A stretch of DNA of 64,000 bases from an uncultured Clostridia bacterium (GTDB lineage Bacteria > Bacillota > Clostridia > Lachnospirales > CAG-274): assembly GCA_947632615.1 (NCBI GenBank), contig CANRPW010000011.1, positions 1-64,000 of the forward strand. The letters run 5' to 3'. Below, piece by piece: positions 23,302 through 33,052 of the stretch. Position numbers and translations under genes: made by a program. The stretch's first letter is position 1. Every line of letters begins with the position of its first letter. A model generated the notes under the pieces. That model did no database searches. It was not told the DNA's origin and saw only the letters and a list, made by a program, of their open reading frames with translations.

Positions 23302-23874
23302 ATGAAGATGACTGATCCTATTAAAAACAAAAAGGACGTAAACAGACTATTAAATTATTATTTGACGGAGGAAAACTTCAACCTGAGAAATCATCTCCTC
23401 ATTACAGTTGGGTTGTTTACTGCCTTTCGCATAAGCGATATTCTCAGCATGAGGTGGAGTGATGTTCTTAACGATGATGGAATGGTTGTGGACATGATAA
23501 CCATAAGGGAGAAAAAGACTAAAAAGTACAACTCCGTATATGTAAATAAAACGCTTGAAACAGCAATCGCACAATTTGCCACAGAAGAAGATGACAAAAC
23601 AGGCTTTATATTTAAAGGCAGGTCAGGTTGTCTTCACCGTACACAAGCATACAGAATAGTTAAAAAGGCAGTTGATGCCCTTAAAATAAGGGGCAGAATA
23701 AGCTGTCATTCACTGAGAAAAACCGTTGGCTATCACCTTTATCTTAAAGGGGAGTCGCAGGTTCTTCTTATGAAAATATATAACCATTCTACCTTTGAGA
23801 TAACGAAAAGATATTTATGCATAGATCAGCTGGAAAAAGACAAAGCCTTTTCAGACTTATCTTATGTATATTGA
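23302..23874 (+). CDS. small tyrosine recombinase (catalytic domain only)
   Basis: The 190-residue protein consists of a tyrosine recombinase catalytic domain without the N-terminal core-binding domain. It has Arg I in TAFRISDILSM, the beta-hairpin Lys in REKKTKKYNSVYV, the HxxR box CHSLRKTVGYH, the second His in IYNHST, and the nucleophile Tyr in KRYLCID, so all catalytic positions are present. Size and layout are those of FimB/FimE-type invertases. An ATG at 23284 is open, but AGGAGG (23288-23293) lies eight bases before ATG 23302, so that is the start. The promoter lies in an invertible-looking segment directly upstream. I infer that the enzyme flips that segment. It may also act on distant sites. 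Confidence 0.88.
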   Translation: MKMTDPIKNKKDVNRLLNYYLTEENFNLRNHLLITVGLFTAFRISDILSMRWSDVLNDDGMVVDMITIREKKTKKYNSVYVNKTLETAIAQFATEEDDKTGFIFKGRSGCLHRTQAYRIVKKAVDALKIRGRISCHSLRKTVGYHLYLKGESQVLLMKIYNHSTFEITKRYLCIDQLEKDKAFSDLSYVY

Positions 23875-23896
23875 GCATATACAAAAAACTCTTCCT

Positions 23897-23960
23897 GACA
23901 GAAAAGCGGTAAAAAACCCCGAATAATGGTCCTTAAAACGACCCAAACCGCAATTCTGTC
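23897..23960 (+). other. dyad downstream of the recombinase gene
   Basis: GACAGAAAAGCGGT (23897-23910) and ACCGCAATTCTGTC (23947-23960) pair with two mismatches around a 36-nt loop. It has no T-run, so it is a poor terminator. It could be an mRNA 3' structure or a protein-binding site. Nothing else was seen in 23875-24030. Confidence 0.4.
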
Positions 23961-24038
23961 AAAAAACAAAGCACACGTTATGCTTATTTTCGGCAGTTTA
24001 AAGCGTATTTAGATGTCCTAAACTTTTCTATAAAAAAG

Positions 24039-24059
24039 TCCCCGATTTTTTTTCGGGGA
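24039..24059 (+). terminator. hairpin between the recombinase gene and tuf
   Basis: TCCCCGA, eight T, TCGGGGA, followed after GA by another eight T. It can terminate rightward transcription from the recombinase gene and, with A-runs on the left, possibly leftward read-through as well. Confidence 0.55.
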
Positions 24060-24072
24060 TGATTTTTTTTGC

Positions 24073-24102
24073 AAAAAAATCCCCGGAAGACCTTCCGGGG
24101 AT
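24073..24102 (-). terminator. terminator of tuf
   Basis: On the minus strand a perfect 11-bp ATCCCCGGAAG/CTTCCGGGGAT hairpin is followed by seven T, 12 nt after the tuf stop. Confidence 0.85.
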
Positions 24103-24113
24103 GAATTTTTTAA

Positions 24114-25301
24114 TTATTCGATGATCTCAGTAACTGCGCCTGAACCAACTGTTCTGCCGCCTTCACGGATAGCGAAACGAAGACCCTTTTCCATAGCGAT
24201 AGGCTGGATAAGCTGTACTTCCATTTCTACGTTGTCACCGGGCATACACATTTCTGTGCCTTCGGGAAGTGTGATAACGCCTGTAACGTCAGTTGTTCTG
24301 AAATAGAACTGAGGACGATAGTTTGAGAAGAAAGGCTTATGACGTCCGCCTTCGTCCTTTGTCAATACGTAAACCTGACCCTTGAAGTGAGTATGAGGTG
24401 TGATTGAACCGGGCTTAGCAAGAACCTGACCTCTTTCGATCTCTGTTCTCTGAACACCACGAAGGAGTGCACCGATGTTGTCACCTGCCTGAGCATAGTC
24501 AAGGAGCTTACGGAACATCTCGATACCGGTTACAACTACCTTACGAGCTTCTTCCTTGATACCTACGATTTCTACTTCTTCAGAAACCTTAAGCATACCT
24601 CTTTCTACTCTACCTGTAGCAACTGTACCACGACCTGTGATTGAGAATACGTCCTCAACAGGCATGATGAAAGGCTTGTCAGCATCTCTCTCAGGAGTTG
24701 GGATCTCTTTGTCAACAACTTCCATAAGTTCGATGATCTTGTCGCCCCATTCGCCTGAGCAGTCTTCAAGTGCCTGGAAAGCTGAACCTCTAACGATAGG
24801 TGAATCTTCAAAGCCGTATTCGTCAAGAAGCTCTGTGATCTCCATCTCTACAAGATCAAGGAGTTCTTCGTCGTCTACCATATCACACTTGTTCATGAAT
24901 ACAACGATCTTAGGAACGCCTACCTGACGAGCGAGAAGGATGTGCTCTCTTGTCTGAGCCATAGGACCGTCAGTTGCAGCAACTACGAGGATAGCGCCGT
25001 CCATCTGAGCAGCACCTGTGATCATGTTCTTTACATAGTCAGCGTGGCCTGGGCAGTCAACGTGTGCATAGTGTCTGTTAGGAGTCTCATATTCAACGTG
25101 AGCTGTGTTGATAGTGATTCCTCTTGCCTTTTCTTCGGGAGCCTTGTCGATGTTGTCGAATGCAACAGCTTCACCAAGGTGATATCTTTCCTGAAGAGTC
25201 TTTGTGATAGCTGCGGTAAGAGTTGTCTTACCGTGGTCAACGTGACCGATTGTACCAATATTTACATGTGGTTTTGTTCTTTCAAATTTAGCTTTAGCCA
25301 T
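24114..25301 (-). CDS. tuf: elongation factor Tu
   Basis: EF-Tu delivers aminoacyl-tRNA to the ribosome with GTP. The 395 residues are canonical: [14 protein letters not shown], the switch [31 protein letters not shown] and NKCDMVD for guanine. AGGAGG precedes the ATG. Although downstream of fusA, it has its own promoter in the 142-nt gap and its own terminator. Codon use is more GC-rich at third positions than in its neighbours, as expected for a highly expressed gene. Confidence 0.99.
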   Translation of the reverse strand: MAKAKFERTKPHVNIGTIGHVDHGKTTLTAAITKTLQERYHLGEAVAFDNIDKAPEEKARGITINTAHVEYETPNRHYAHVDCPGHADYVKNMITGAAQMDGAILVVAATDGPMAQTREHILLARQVGVPKIVVFMNKCDMVDDEELLDLVEMEITELLDEYGFEDSPIVRGSAFQALEDCSGEWGDKIIELMEVVDKEIPTPERDADKPFIMPVEDVFSITGRGTVATGRVERGMLKVSEEVEIVGIKEEARKVVVTGIEMFRKLLDYAQAGDNIGALLRGVQRTEIERGQVLAKPGSITPHTHFKGQVYVLTKDEGGRHKPFFSNYRPQFYFRTTDVTGVITLPEGTEMCMPGDNVEMEVQLIQPIAMEKGLRFAIREGGRTVGSGAVTEIIE

Positions 25302-25376
25302 TTTGAAGTTTCCTCCTTAAATTAAATAAATTTGATAATAGTTCTTATAGCTTTAACTAAACTAAGCATTTAGACT

Positions 25377-25405
25377 ATTATATTAAATTTTGCAATAAAA
25401 TGCAA
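25377..25405 (-). promoter_or_regulatory. promoter of tuf
   Basis: On the minus strand, TTGCAT (25400-25405), a 17-nt spacer and TATAAT (25377-25382), in the fusA-tuf gap. Confidence 0.7.
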
Positions 25406-25443
25406 GTGTTTTATTGTAATTTAATCAAATTTTAGTAAAAAAA

Positions 25444-27546
25444 TCAAAGTTTACCGGAAGCTATCTTCTCCTGTATGCTCTTAGGAACAGCCTCGTAGTG
25501 ATGAACTTCCATTACATAAGTGCCTCGACCCTGAGTTTTAGACCTGAGATCTGTTGAATATCCGAACATTTCCGCAAGGGGAACGTATCCGTGGATGATC
25601 TGAAGACCGTTTTCAGGTTCCATACCCTCTATTTTGCCTCGGCGAGAGTTCATATCTCCGATAACGTCGCCCATATATGTCTCGGGAACGGTTACGTCCA
25701 CCTTCATAATAGGCTCTAAGAGTACAGGTGCCGACTTTCTCATAGCGTCCTTAAACGCCATAGAGCCTGCAATGTGGAAAGCCATTTCTGAGGAGTCTAC
25801 CTCATGATATGAGCCGTCGTAAAGTCTTGCCCTTACGCCCACAACAGGATAGCCGCCAATAACGCCTGACTGCATTGCTTCCTTTATACCTGCTTCTACA
25901 GCCGGTATATATTCTTTAGGAACAACACCGCCGACTACTTCGTTTACAAATTCAAAGCTATTTTCAGCGTTAGCTTCCATAGTTTCAAATTTAACCTTAA
26001 CGTGACCGTACTGTCCACGTCCACCGGACTGTCTTGCATATTTACATTCAACGTCCACATTCTTGCCGAAGGCTTCTCTGTAGGCTACCTGAGGTGCGCC
26101 TACGTTTGCCTCTACCTTAAACTCTCTGAGAAGTCGGTCTACTATTATCTCAAGGTGAAGCTCACCCATACCTGCGATTATAGTATCTCCCGTTTCCTGA
26201 TTGGTATAAGTCTTAAATGTGGGGTCTTCCTCTGCAAGCTTTGCAAGAGCAATGCCCATTTTATCTCTCCCGGCCTTTGTCTTGGGTTCGATAGCAACCG
26301 AAATAACAGGGTCGGGGAAGTTCATTGATTCGAGAATGACAGGGTGTTCTTCCGTACAGAGCGTATCACCTGTAGTTGTATTTTTAAGACCAACTGCTGC
26401 TGCGATGTCGCCTGCATAAACCTTGTCTATCTCCTGTCTTGTGTTGGCGTGCATAAGAATTATACGTCCAACTCTTTCTTTTCTGCCTTTTACAGAATTA
26501 TATACATAAGAGCCTGACTCAAGCGTACCTGAGTAAACTCTGAAGAATGCCAACTTTCCTACATAAGGATCGTTCATGATCTTGAAAGCAAGAGCTGCAA
26601 AAGGCTCTTCGTCTGATGCGTGCTTCTCGATCTCCGTATCTTCATCTCCGGGAAGATGACCCTTTATAGCAGGTATGTCTGTAGGAGCGGGCATATATTC
26701 CAAAATTCCGTCAAGGAGCTTCTGTACGCCCTTATTTTTATAAGCTGAACCGCAGAACACAGGCACAGCCTCGCAGGCTATACAAGCCTTTCTGAGAGCC
26801 TTCTTCATTTCGGGAATGGAAAGGTCGCCCTCTTCAAGGTATTTATCCATAAGAGCCTCGTCTGTTTCGGCAACTGCCTCAACAAGCTCTGTTCTGTATT
26901 CTTTGGCCTTTTCAAGCATATCCTCGGGGATATCCTTTATTTCTACATCTGTTCCCAGCTTATCCTCATAATAATAAGCCTTCATTTCCATAAGGTCGAT
27001 AACACCTGCAAAGAGGTCTTCTGCGCCTATAGGAAGCTGACATACAACAGGGTTGGCTCCCAGTCTTGTCTTTATCATGTCTACAACACGATAGAAGTCG
27101 GCGCCCATAATGTCCATCTTGTTTACGAACGCCATACGGGGAACGTGATATTTTTCAGCCTGACGCCAAACTGTTTCCGACTGAGGCTCAACGCCGCCCT
27201 TTGCACAGAATACCGCAACAGAACCGTCAAGAACTCTTAAAGATCTTTCAACCTCCACTGTAAAGTCAACGTGTCCCGGTGTGTCTATTATGTTGATGCG
27301 GTGCTTAGGGCCGTCGCCTATATGCCACATAGTCGTAGTAGCGGCGGAGGTGATGGTAATACCTCTTTCCTGCTCCTGTTCCATCCAGTCCATTACGGCA
27401 GTACCCTCATGAGTATCGCCTATTTTATAGGTTCGTCCCGTATAATAAAGTATACGTTCCGTAAGAGTTGTTTTTCCGGCATCAATGTGGGCCATAATAC
27501 CAATGTTACGTGTGAGTTCCAGTGGTACTTGTCTGTTCTCTGCCAC
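25444..27546 (-). CDS. fusA: elongation factor G
   Basis: EF-G drives translocation on the ribosome. The 700 residues show [18 protein letters not shown], switch [42 protein letters not shown] and the domain IV/V region of family length. It follows rpsG by 34 nt with GGAGGAA upstream, giving the conserved str operon order rpsL-rpsG-fusA. Confidence 0.98.
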   Translation of the reverse strand: MAENRQVPLELTRNIGIMAHIDAGKTTLTERILYYTGRTYKIGDTHEGTAVMDWMEQEQERGITITSAATTTMWHIGDGPKHRINIIDTPGHVDFTVEVERSLRVLDGSVAVFCAKGGVEPQSETVWRQAEKYHVPRMAFVNKMDIMGADFYRVVDMIKTRLGANPVVCQLPIGAEDLFAGVIDLMEMKAYYYEDKLGTDVEIKDIPEDMLEKAKEYRTELVEAVAETDEALMDKYLEEGDLSIPEMKKALRKACIACEAVPVFCGSAYKNKGVQKLLDGILEYMPAPTDIPAIKGHLPGDEDTEIEKHASDEEPFAALAFKIMNDPYVGKLAFFRVYSGTLESGSYVYNSVKGRKERVGRIILMHANTRQEIDKVYAGDIAAAVGLKNTTTGDTLCTEEHPVILESMNFPDPVISVAIEPKTKAGRDKMGIALAKLAEEDPTFKTYTNQETGDTIIAGMGELHLEIIVDRLLREFKVEANVGAPQVAYREAFGKNVDVECKYARQSGGRGQYGHVKVKFETMEANAENSFEFVNEVVGGVVPKEYIPAVEAGIKEAMQSGVIGGYPVVGVRARLYDGSYHEVDSSEMAFHIAGSMAFKDAMRKSAPVLLEPIMKVDVTVPETYMGDVIGDMNSRRGKIEGMEPENGLQIIHGYVPLAEMFGYSTDLRSKTQGRGTYVMEVHHYEAVPKSIQEKIASGKL

Positions 27547-27580
27547 CCAAATTCCTCCTTAAATAACTGACAAGGACAAA

Positions 27581-28051
27581 TTAAAATCTGAAATGACTGA
27601 AGGCCTTGTTAGCCTCTGCCATTCTGTGAGTTTCGTCCTTCTTCTTGCATGCGCCGCCTTCTGATTTAAGGGCGTCCATAATTTCGCCTGCAAGTCTTAA
27701 GTCCATAGTTTTTTCGCTTCTTTTTCTTGCATAGAGAGTAAGCCATCTGAGTCCTAATGTAAGACGTCTTTCAGCTCTTATTTCCATAGGTACCTGATAA
27801 GTAGCACCGCCCACACGGCGAGCCTTTACCTCAAGCACGGGCATAATGTTGTTTAAAGCTGTTTCAAAAGCTTCAAGACCCGGCTTGCCTGTCTTGTCTT
27901 CTACGATAGAAAATGCACTGTACACGATTTTCTGTGCAGTACCCTTCTTGCCGTCAAGCATAATTGAATTTATAAGCTTAGTAACCGTCTTGCTGTTGTA
28001 CATAGGATCGGGCAGTACTTCTCTTTTTGAAACATGTCCTTTTCTTGGCAC
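27581..28051 (-). CDS. rpsG: 30S ribosomal protein S7
   Basis: S7 nucleates assembly of the 30S head. The start is GTG 28051 (reads [15 protein letters not shown] after the first residue), with GGAGGG seven bases upstream. The open frame reaches 28072, but the extra seven residues are not family-like. The resulting 156 residues equal the Bacillus length. [18 protein letters not shown] is typical. Confidence 0.97.
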   Translation of the reverse strand: MPRKGHVSKREVLPDPMYNSKTVTKLINSIMLDGKKGTAQKIVYSAFSIVEDKTGKPGLEAFETALNNIMPVLEVKARRVGGATYQVPMEIRAERRLTLGLRWLTLYARKRSEKTMDLRLAGEIMDALKSEGGACKKKDETHRMAEANKAFSHFRF

Positions 28052-28224
28052 GGTTCTTCCCTCCTTAATCACAAAATATTAATTCATAGGTACTCTCAGG
28101 TGATCATTCACCTGCGTTCATGCCCTGTACTGTCCCTGCCTTGTACTTTATGATCTATATATAATGACAAAAGTATAAGCCGACAGCTTTTGCTGTCAAG
28201 GGAGATACATGGCAAATTTAGTTA
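28052..28224 (-). promoter_or_regulatory. rpsL-rpsG intercistronic region with two hairpins
   Basis: This 173-nt gap is long for the str operon. It holds GACAGC-TTTT-GCTGTC (28172-28187) and the perfect CAGGTGA-4 nt-TCACCTG hairpin (28097-28114). On the minus strand a TTGACA overlapping the first hairpin could also belong to a promoter (TTGACA-18-TACTTT). In E. coli S7 represses its operon by binding this intercistronic region. Whether that applies here is untested. Confidence 0.4.
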
Positions 28225-28641
28225 TTATTTTTTCTTGCCGCGCTTAGCGCCATACTTTGAACGAGCCTGCTTTCTGTCTGCAACGCCCGCTGTATCGAGA
28301 GTACCTCTGATGATATGATAACGTACACCGGGGATATCCCTTACTCTTCCGCCCCTGATAAGAACAACGCTGTGCTCCTGAAGGTTGTGACCTTCGCCCG
28401 GGATGTAAGAAGTAACTTCGATGCCGTTTGAAAGACGTACTCTGGCGATCTTTCTCATAGCCGAGTTAGGCTTTTTGGGAGTAGCTGTTTTTACAGATGT
28501 ACAAACGCCTCTCTTCTGAGGAGAAGTTGTATCTGTCTGCTTTTTCTTTAAGGTATTAAGACCCTTAAGTAAAGCAGGAGCGGTTGACTTAGTAACCTTT
28601 GTGCTTCTACCCTTTCTTACTAACTGATTGAATGTAGGCAA
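28225..28641 (-). CDS. rpsL: 30S ribosomal protein S12
   Basis: S12 sits at the decoding centre and controls accuracy. The frame opens at 28677, but TTG 28641 begins [11 protein letters not shown] as in all S12 proteins and has AAGGAGG nine bases upstream, giving 138 residues. [20 protein letters not shown] and [19 protein letters not shown] contain the residues where streptomycin-resistance mutations occur in other species. First gene of rpsL-rpsG-fusA. Confidence 0.97.
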   Translation of the reverse strand: MPTFNQLVRKGRSTKVTKSTAPALLKGLNTLKKKQTDTTSPQKRGVCTSVKTATPKKPNSAMRKIARVRLSNGIEVTSYIPGEGHNLQEHSVVLIRGGRVRDIPGVRYHIIRGTLDTAGVADRKQARSKYGAKRGKKK

Positions 28642-28706
28642 TTTCCTGCACCTCCTTAAAAAAAATACTTTTGTCATGCTTAAATCTGAACATTAAACAC
28701 CCAACA

Positions 28707-28735
28707 ATTATATATCCTAAGTAAAAAATTGTCAA
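28707..28735 (-). promoter_or_regulatory. consensus promoter of the str operon
   Basis: On the minus strand, TTGACA (28730-28735), a 17-nt spacer and TATAAT (28707-28712): a perfect consensus. Confidence 0.8.
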
Positions 28736-28760
28736 GGGTTTTTTAATGCAAATTAAAATA

Positions 28761-28792
28761 AAAAAAGCCGGCATTAAACAGTCGGCTTTTTT
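28761..28792 (-). terminator. terminator of yidC-jag
   Basis: AAAAAAGCCG and CGGCTTTTTT flank a 12-nt loop, 28 nt downstream of the jag stop. The symmetry of the A and T runs makes it bidirectional. Confidence 0.8.
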
Positions 28793-28819
28793 CGTCCCTT
28801 TTGTTTTGGGGCGGGATAT

Positions 28820-29719
28820 TTATTTATATTTTGGGGAGATGACTACGTGTCTGTAGGGTTCTTCTCCTTCGCTGAAGGTGGTCACATAGCGGTCGTTCTG
28901 AAGAGCTGAATGGATTATACGGCGTTCGTATGGGTTCATAGGCTCTAAGGTTACGTTACGTCTTATGTGCTTTGCCTTTTTGGCAAGGTTTTTAGCGAGG
29001 TTTTCGAGAGTTTCCTTTCTCTTCTTTCTGTAGTCTTTTGTGTCAAGGTGTACGCTTATATATGGGCTGTTTCCTTTATTTACAATAAGGTTTGTAAGAT
29101 ATTGGAGAGAGTCGAGAGTCTGTCCTCTTTTTCCTATAATAACTCCCATATCGTCACCTGTAAGGTTAAGATAGAGCTGACGTCCGTTTTCGTCCTGCTT
29201 TTCCACATCTACATCAAGGTTCATTGTTTTGAATACCTCTTTAAGAAATTCAGATGCGTCTTCAACTGCCTTGTCGGTATTTATCTTTGGCTCTTCTGCC
29301 GCAAGCGCCGGCGCTTCGTCATTTACGGGCTCAGGGCTATTCTGAGCCTTTTCAGCTTCCTTCTTTGCTTTATCGGCTGCTTTTTTTGCAAGCTCTGCTT
29401 CCTTTTCCTGATGCTTCTTTGCAAGCTCGGCTTCCTTCTCAGCCTTCTTCTTTGCAAGCTCAGCCTCTTTCTCCTGCTGTTTCTTTAATTTTTCGGCTTC
29501 TTTCTTAGCCTTTTCTGCCTTTTCTCTTTTAGCCTTTTCTACATCAAAGCCCAATCTCTTTACAAGAACTCTGGCAGGCTTTGCGCCTATGCCAAAAACG
29601 CCCTTTCTCGGTTCTTCCAAAACCTCGTAGTCAATTTCATCATAGCCCAAACCGAGAACCTCTTTGGCATTATCTACTGCCTCGTTTATGGTTTTCCCGG
29701 TCATTTCGATATAATCCAT
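28820..29719 (-). CDS. jag: Jag/KhpB-family RNA-binding protein (SpoIIIJ-associated)
   Basis: The 299 residues contain the Jag N-terminal domain (1-50: GKTINEAVDNAKEVLGLGYDE, FGIGAKPARVLV), a charged Lys/Glu/Ala-rich linker (about 58-130), a KH domain (about 150-230, with VIIGKRGQTLDSLQYL containing the GxxG loop) and a C-terminal R3H domain (MNPYERRIIHSALQ). KhpB with KhpA is a global RNA chaperone in Gram-positives. The ATG overlaps the yidC stop. The linker contains near-repeats of EKEAELAKK and is predicted helical. Confidence 0.95.
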   Translation of the reverse strand: MDYIEMTGKTINEAVDNAKEVLGLGYDEIDYEVLEEPRKGVFGIGAKPARVLVKRLGFDVEKAKREKAEKAKKEAEKLKKQQEKEAELAKKKAEKEAELAKKHQEKEAELAKKAADKAKKEAEKAQNSPEPVNDEAPALAAEEPKINTDKAVEDASEFLKEVFKTMNLDVDVEKQDENGRQLYLNLTGDDMGVIIGKRGQTLDSLQYLTNLIVNKGNSPYISVHLDTKDYRKKRKETLENLAKNLAKKAKHIRRNVTLEPMNPYERRIIHSALQNDRYVTTFSEGEEPYRHVVISPKYK

Positions 29720-30798
29720 TATATTATCCCCTCCTTGATCTTGTCCTTTTCGGCAAGTCTGTCAAAATACACATTAAAAAGCTGCTGCTGAATAACCATA
29801 AATATATTACCTACTATCCAATATAAGCCAACACCTGCGGGCAGCGATATTGTTATCCATGCCATCATAAGAGGCATAATGATATTCATTATTTTCTGCT
29901 GCTGTGCAAGCTGGGCATTGTCTACACTGTTTTTGCTTGTCATAAGATAGCTTGAAAACCATGTAGTTGCGCCTGAAAGAACAGGTATTATCAGCTTAAG
30001 GTTTTTAACGTCTGTAAAGTTTGTAAAAAGATTTCCTATATCAAAGCCTACCCTTTCGGTCATTCTTATGCCCAAGAAGGTTTCAATGCTTGACTGCTGT
30101 GCGTAGAGGCTGTTAAGGCTCTCGGTCACTGATGAGGGAAGAGCGTTTACAATAGCCTTCCACTGGTCAGGGTCTATTTTATTGAGAAGCTTGCAAAGAT
30201 CCGACGGGTTGGTAAGCACGTGGAAGTTTGCCTGAAGACTTTCGGGGACTTTGGAAAGGGTTATGCCCTTCAAAACGTTGTCGAAAAAGTTTTGGTCTGC
30301 GTTGGATATTATTATATTTGCGATCTGGTTGTAAATATCCGATATATGGTTTATATAAAGGAAAGCATTTTGCATAATATAATAAAGCGCAAAGAATATA
30401 GGAAGCTGAATTATAAGAGGCAGACAGCCGCCAAAGGGATTATACTTATGCTTGCTGTATATTTTCTGAGTTTCTACAGCCAGTTTTTTCTGTACTTCGG
30501 GGTCGTTTGAAGCATTTGCATATTTCTTCTGAAGCTTATTTATCTCAGGCTGGATCTTTCTCATTACATACATAGACTTCTGCTGCTTGTAGGCAAGGGG
30601 TGTCATAAGTATTCTTGCAACAAGTGTGAAGAAAATTATGGTAAGACCCAACGAATTTTTTTCGCCAAACACTAAGTAAATGCCATTATAGATCCAATTC
30701 ATAAGTATGCCGAGCACATAGGCTATAGCGCCTGTAAGCGTACCGGGGTCTTTTTGAACCATTCCTCTCAACAGCTGTAGGGTAATTTGAATATACAT
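29719..30798 (-). CDS. yidC: membrane protein insertase YidC/SpoIIIJ
   Basis: YidC/Oxa1 proteins insert membrane proteins with or without SecYEG. The 359 residues include an N-terminal membrane segment, the conserved hydrophobic core (FTLVARILMTPLAYKQQKSM with the groove Arg, PIFFALYYIMQNAF) and the C-terminal GVGLYWIVGNIFMVIQQQ. There is a longer than usual hydrophilic insertion around residues 150-235. There is no rnpA-rpmH next to it, so this pair is not at the usual oriC-proximal cluster. Confidence 0.95.
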   Translation of the reverse strand: MYIQITLQLLRGMVQKDPGTLTGAIAYVLGILMNWIYNGIYLVFGEKNSLGLTIIFFTLVARILMTPLAYKQQKSMYVMRKIQPEINKLQKKYANASNDPEVQKKLAVETQKIYSKHKYNPFGGCLPLIIQLPIFFALYYIMQNAFLYINHISDIYNQIANIIISNADQNFFDNVLKGITLSKVPESLQANFHVLTNPSDLCKLLNKIDPDQWKAIVNALPSSVTESLNSLYAQQSSIETFLGIRMTERVGFDIGNLFTNFTDVKNLKLIIPVLSGATTWFSSYLMTSKNSVDNAQLAQQQKIMNIIMPLMMAWITISLPAGVGLYWIVGNIFMVIQQQLFNVYFDRLAEKDKIKEGII

Positions 30799-30942
30799 CT
30801 GATTCCTCCTAAAGTATGCCGCACCTTTCGGGCAGTAATTATTATTATTTTACAACATTTAATTAAAAATTTAAAGTCTTTTTTTCATTTTAAGCTTATT
30901 TTGTTATATTTTTTTATAAAGGATAGTAAATATCCCAAGTTT

Positions 30943-31860
30943 TCAGTTTAAAATCATATACTGTCCAAATATAAGAACTATTGATAAAAGAACATAAACA
31001 TCTAAAAATTTATGCTCTGTCTTTAAAAACGGCTGTGCGTTACCTGCGTTTTTGTTATATCTTATAAAGCTCCTTAGCATAAGAGCCAAAAGCCCGCCGA
31101 ATATTATTATGCCTATGCCATAGACTATCAATGCTTCCGGTGTGAGTGCCAATGCTTCCTGAGATGACTGAAGCTCTGCGCCTGCAGCCCCTGACATTGA
31201 ATAATAAGACAACACCTGAGAGCCGTTTATAATAAGATGAACTATTGATGAAGCTATCAGGCTGCCCGTATAATATACCACCAAGGCAAGAATTATTCCT
31301 GCGAAAAAGGCATAGGGCAGTTGATATGGGTTCATATGTAAAAGCCCGAAATAAAATGCAGAAAGCATAATGGCTTTTTTTGTGCCAAACCTTTTTAAAG
31401 AGCCGAAAATAAAGCCTCTGAATATAAACTCCTCCATTATGGCAGGACACACCGCCATTATAATAAAGCCCATTACAGGGGGAGCACTTAATATTTCGGC
31501 AGTGATCTCTGCATTACTGTCAGGCGCAAAATATGATGTCAGCACAGCTATAATTGTCATTAAAGGCATAGTAAGAAGCGCCGTCATAACGACAAATATC
31601 ACATTCCAGGCTGAAATAGGCTTTATGGGTATTATCTCGTGTATATCTCCCGAAAACTTAAATGTCAGCAGGGCTATAGGCAGCGCCAGCAGTATAACAT
31701 CCTGCACTATTACAAGAGCCACATACATATTGGAGGTCGGCAGGTTTGGCATAAGCAGGGCTATCAGCAGACTTGCCGCCAAAATAGCTATATTGCCTAT
31801 AGTACAGACAAACAGTATATACAGAAAAATCAATTTGTTTATTTTTTTAGGGCTGCTCAT
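30943..31860 (-). CDS. CPBP-family intramembrane metalloprotease
   Basis: The 305-residue polytopic protein has the CPBP (Abi/CAAX-protease-like) motifs EEFIFRG (catalytic Glu pair and Arg), the FGLLHM His motif and VHLIINGSQ (second His/Asn). Some homologues protect against bacteriocins or process peptides. The substrate is unknown here. It overlaps the AI-2E family gene by 14 nt and is last in the glmM-to-CPBP run. Confidence 0.88.
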   Translation of the reverse strand: MSSPKKINKLIFLYILFVCTIGNIAILAASLLIALLMPNLPTSNMYVALVIVQDVILLALPIALLTFKFSGDIHEIIPIKPISAWNVIFVVMTALLTMPLMTIIAVLTSYFAPDSNAEITAEILSAPPVMGFIIMAVCPAIMEEFIFRGFIFGSLKRFGTKKAIMLSAFYFGLLHMNPYQLPYAFFAGIILALVVYYTGSLIASSIVHLIINGSQVLSYYSMSGAAGAELQSSQEALALTPEALIVYGIGIIIFGGLLALMLRSFIRYNKNAGNAQPFLKTEHKFLDVYVLLSIVLIFGQYMILN

Positions 31861-33037
31861 ATTCCGAGCCCTCCTCTGTTTCTTCGGCTGTCAAATTTAT
31901 CTTTTTTTCTATTTTAGAGTCAATATAGGTATTCAGTGTCTTTGAAATGACCGCAAACACGGGCACGCCGAAAAACATTCCCATAACGCCGAAAAGACCT
32001 CCGCCCACAAGTATGGCAAATATAACGCCAAGGGGCTTTATGCCTATAGAGTTGCCTAAAACTCTTGGGCCTAATATATATCCGTCAAACTGCTGAATTG
32101 CAAATATAAATATGGTCATCCATATAGCGGAATAGGGAGCTTGCAACAGACAAAGGGCAACAACAGGCACACCGCCTATAAACGGACCGAAATAGGGTAT
32201 CATATTGGTTATGCCTATTACGCAGGCAAAAAGCAAGGCGTAGTCTTTATTTATAAAGCAGCAGCCGCAGAAGAAAATAATGGCTATTATAAGAGAGTCT
32301 ATAGCCTTGCCTATGAAAAAGCTTTCAAAGGTGCGGTTTGTTTCGTTCATAAAGCGACCGAAAGCCCTGTATGTTCCCGGGTTCATAACAAGATAGGATA
32401 TTTTCTTGACAAGATTTATAAGATTATCCTTACTTATTATCATATATATGGATATTATAAGCCCTATTATCATATTGAGAAGCCAGCTTGCTACGTTATA
32501 TGTGCTTTCTACAAGTGTAGAAACAACGTCGCTTAAGTTGTTTACAAAGGTGTCAAAGGCTGTGGTAAACGTCTGATTTATGCCTTCATACAGCTTGTTT
32601 GCCGTCTGGTCGTGTCCCTCAAACTCTGCAAGCAGATTGTGCAGCAGATCAGTAAGCCTTGGAGGCAGCGTAAACAGATAATTTATTATTTTCTGAGAGC
32701 TTGAAATTATCTGAGGTATAATGCTGACTATCATAAAATATATGATGGCAAAAAGCAAAAAATAAGTCAGCAGCATCGATATACCCATGGCAATACTGTC
32801 TTTGCCCTCAAGAACCTTTATTTTTGAAAAAAGATTGTTCTTAAAAAACCTTATAACAGGGTTTAATATATATGCTATAACAATGCCGTATATAAAAGGC
32901 TTCATAAGCACAACTATCCAGCTGAAGGTATTATTGATGTCAAAGTCTTCGGTGGATCTGTATAAAATTATGGCAACAAATATAATAACTATAAGACCTA
33001 AATATTTTTTAATGCCTTTTTTAATTACATCTAACAT
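31847..33037 (-). CDS. AI-2E (PerM/YtvI) family membrane transporter
   Basis: The 396 residues form seven to eight membrane segments with the family signature GVIFAILVGGGLFGVMGMFFGVPVFAV (in part) and GPFIGGVPVV near the middle. The family includes the E. coli AI-2 exporter TqsA and Na+/H+ antiporters, so the substrate cannot be fixed. It starts 15 nt after mtnN, whose product makes S-ribosylhomocysteine, the AI-2 precursor. That neighbourhood is suggestive only. Confidence 0.88.
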   Translation of the reverse strand: MLDVIKKGIKKYLGLIVIIFVAIILYRSTEDFDINNTFSWIVVLMKPFIYGIVIAYILNPVIRFFKNNLFSKIKVLEGKDSIAMGISMLLTYFLLFAIIYFMIVSIIPQIISSSQKIINYLFTLPPRLTDLLHNLLAEFEGHDQTANKLYEGINQTFTTAFDTFVNNLSDVVSTLVESTYNVASWLLNMIIGLIISIYMIISKDNLINLVKKISYLVMNPGTYRAFGRFMNETNRTFESFFIGKAIDSLIIAIIFFCGCCFINKDYALLFACVIGITNMIPYFGPFIGGVPVVALCLLQAPYSAIWMTIFIFAIQQFDGYILGPRVLGNSIGIKPLGVIFAILVGGGLFGVMGMFFGVPVFAVISKTLNTYIDSKIEKKINLTAEETEEGSEYEQP

Positions 33038-33052
33038 TTTTCTCCTCCGTGC

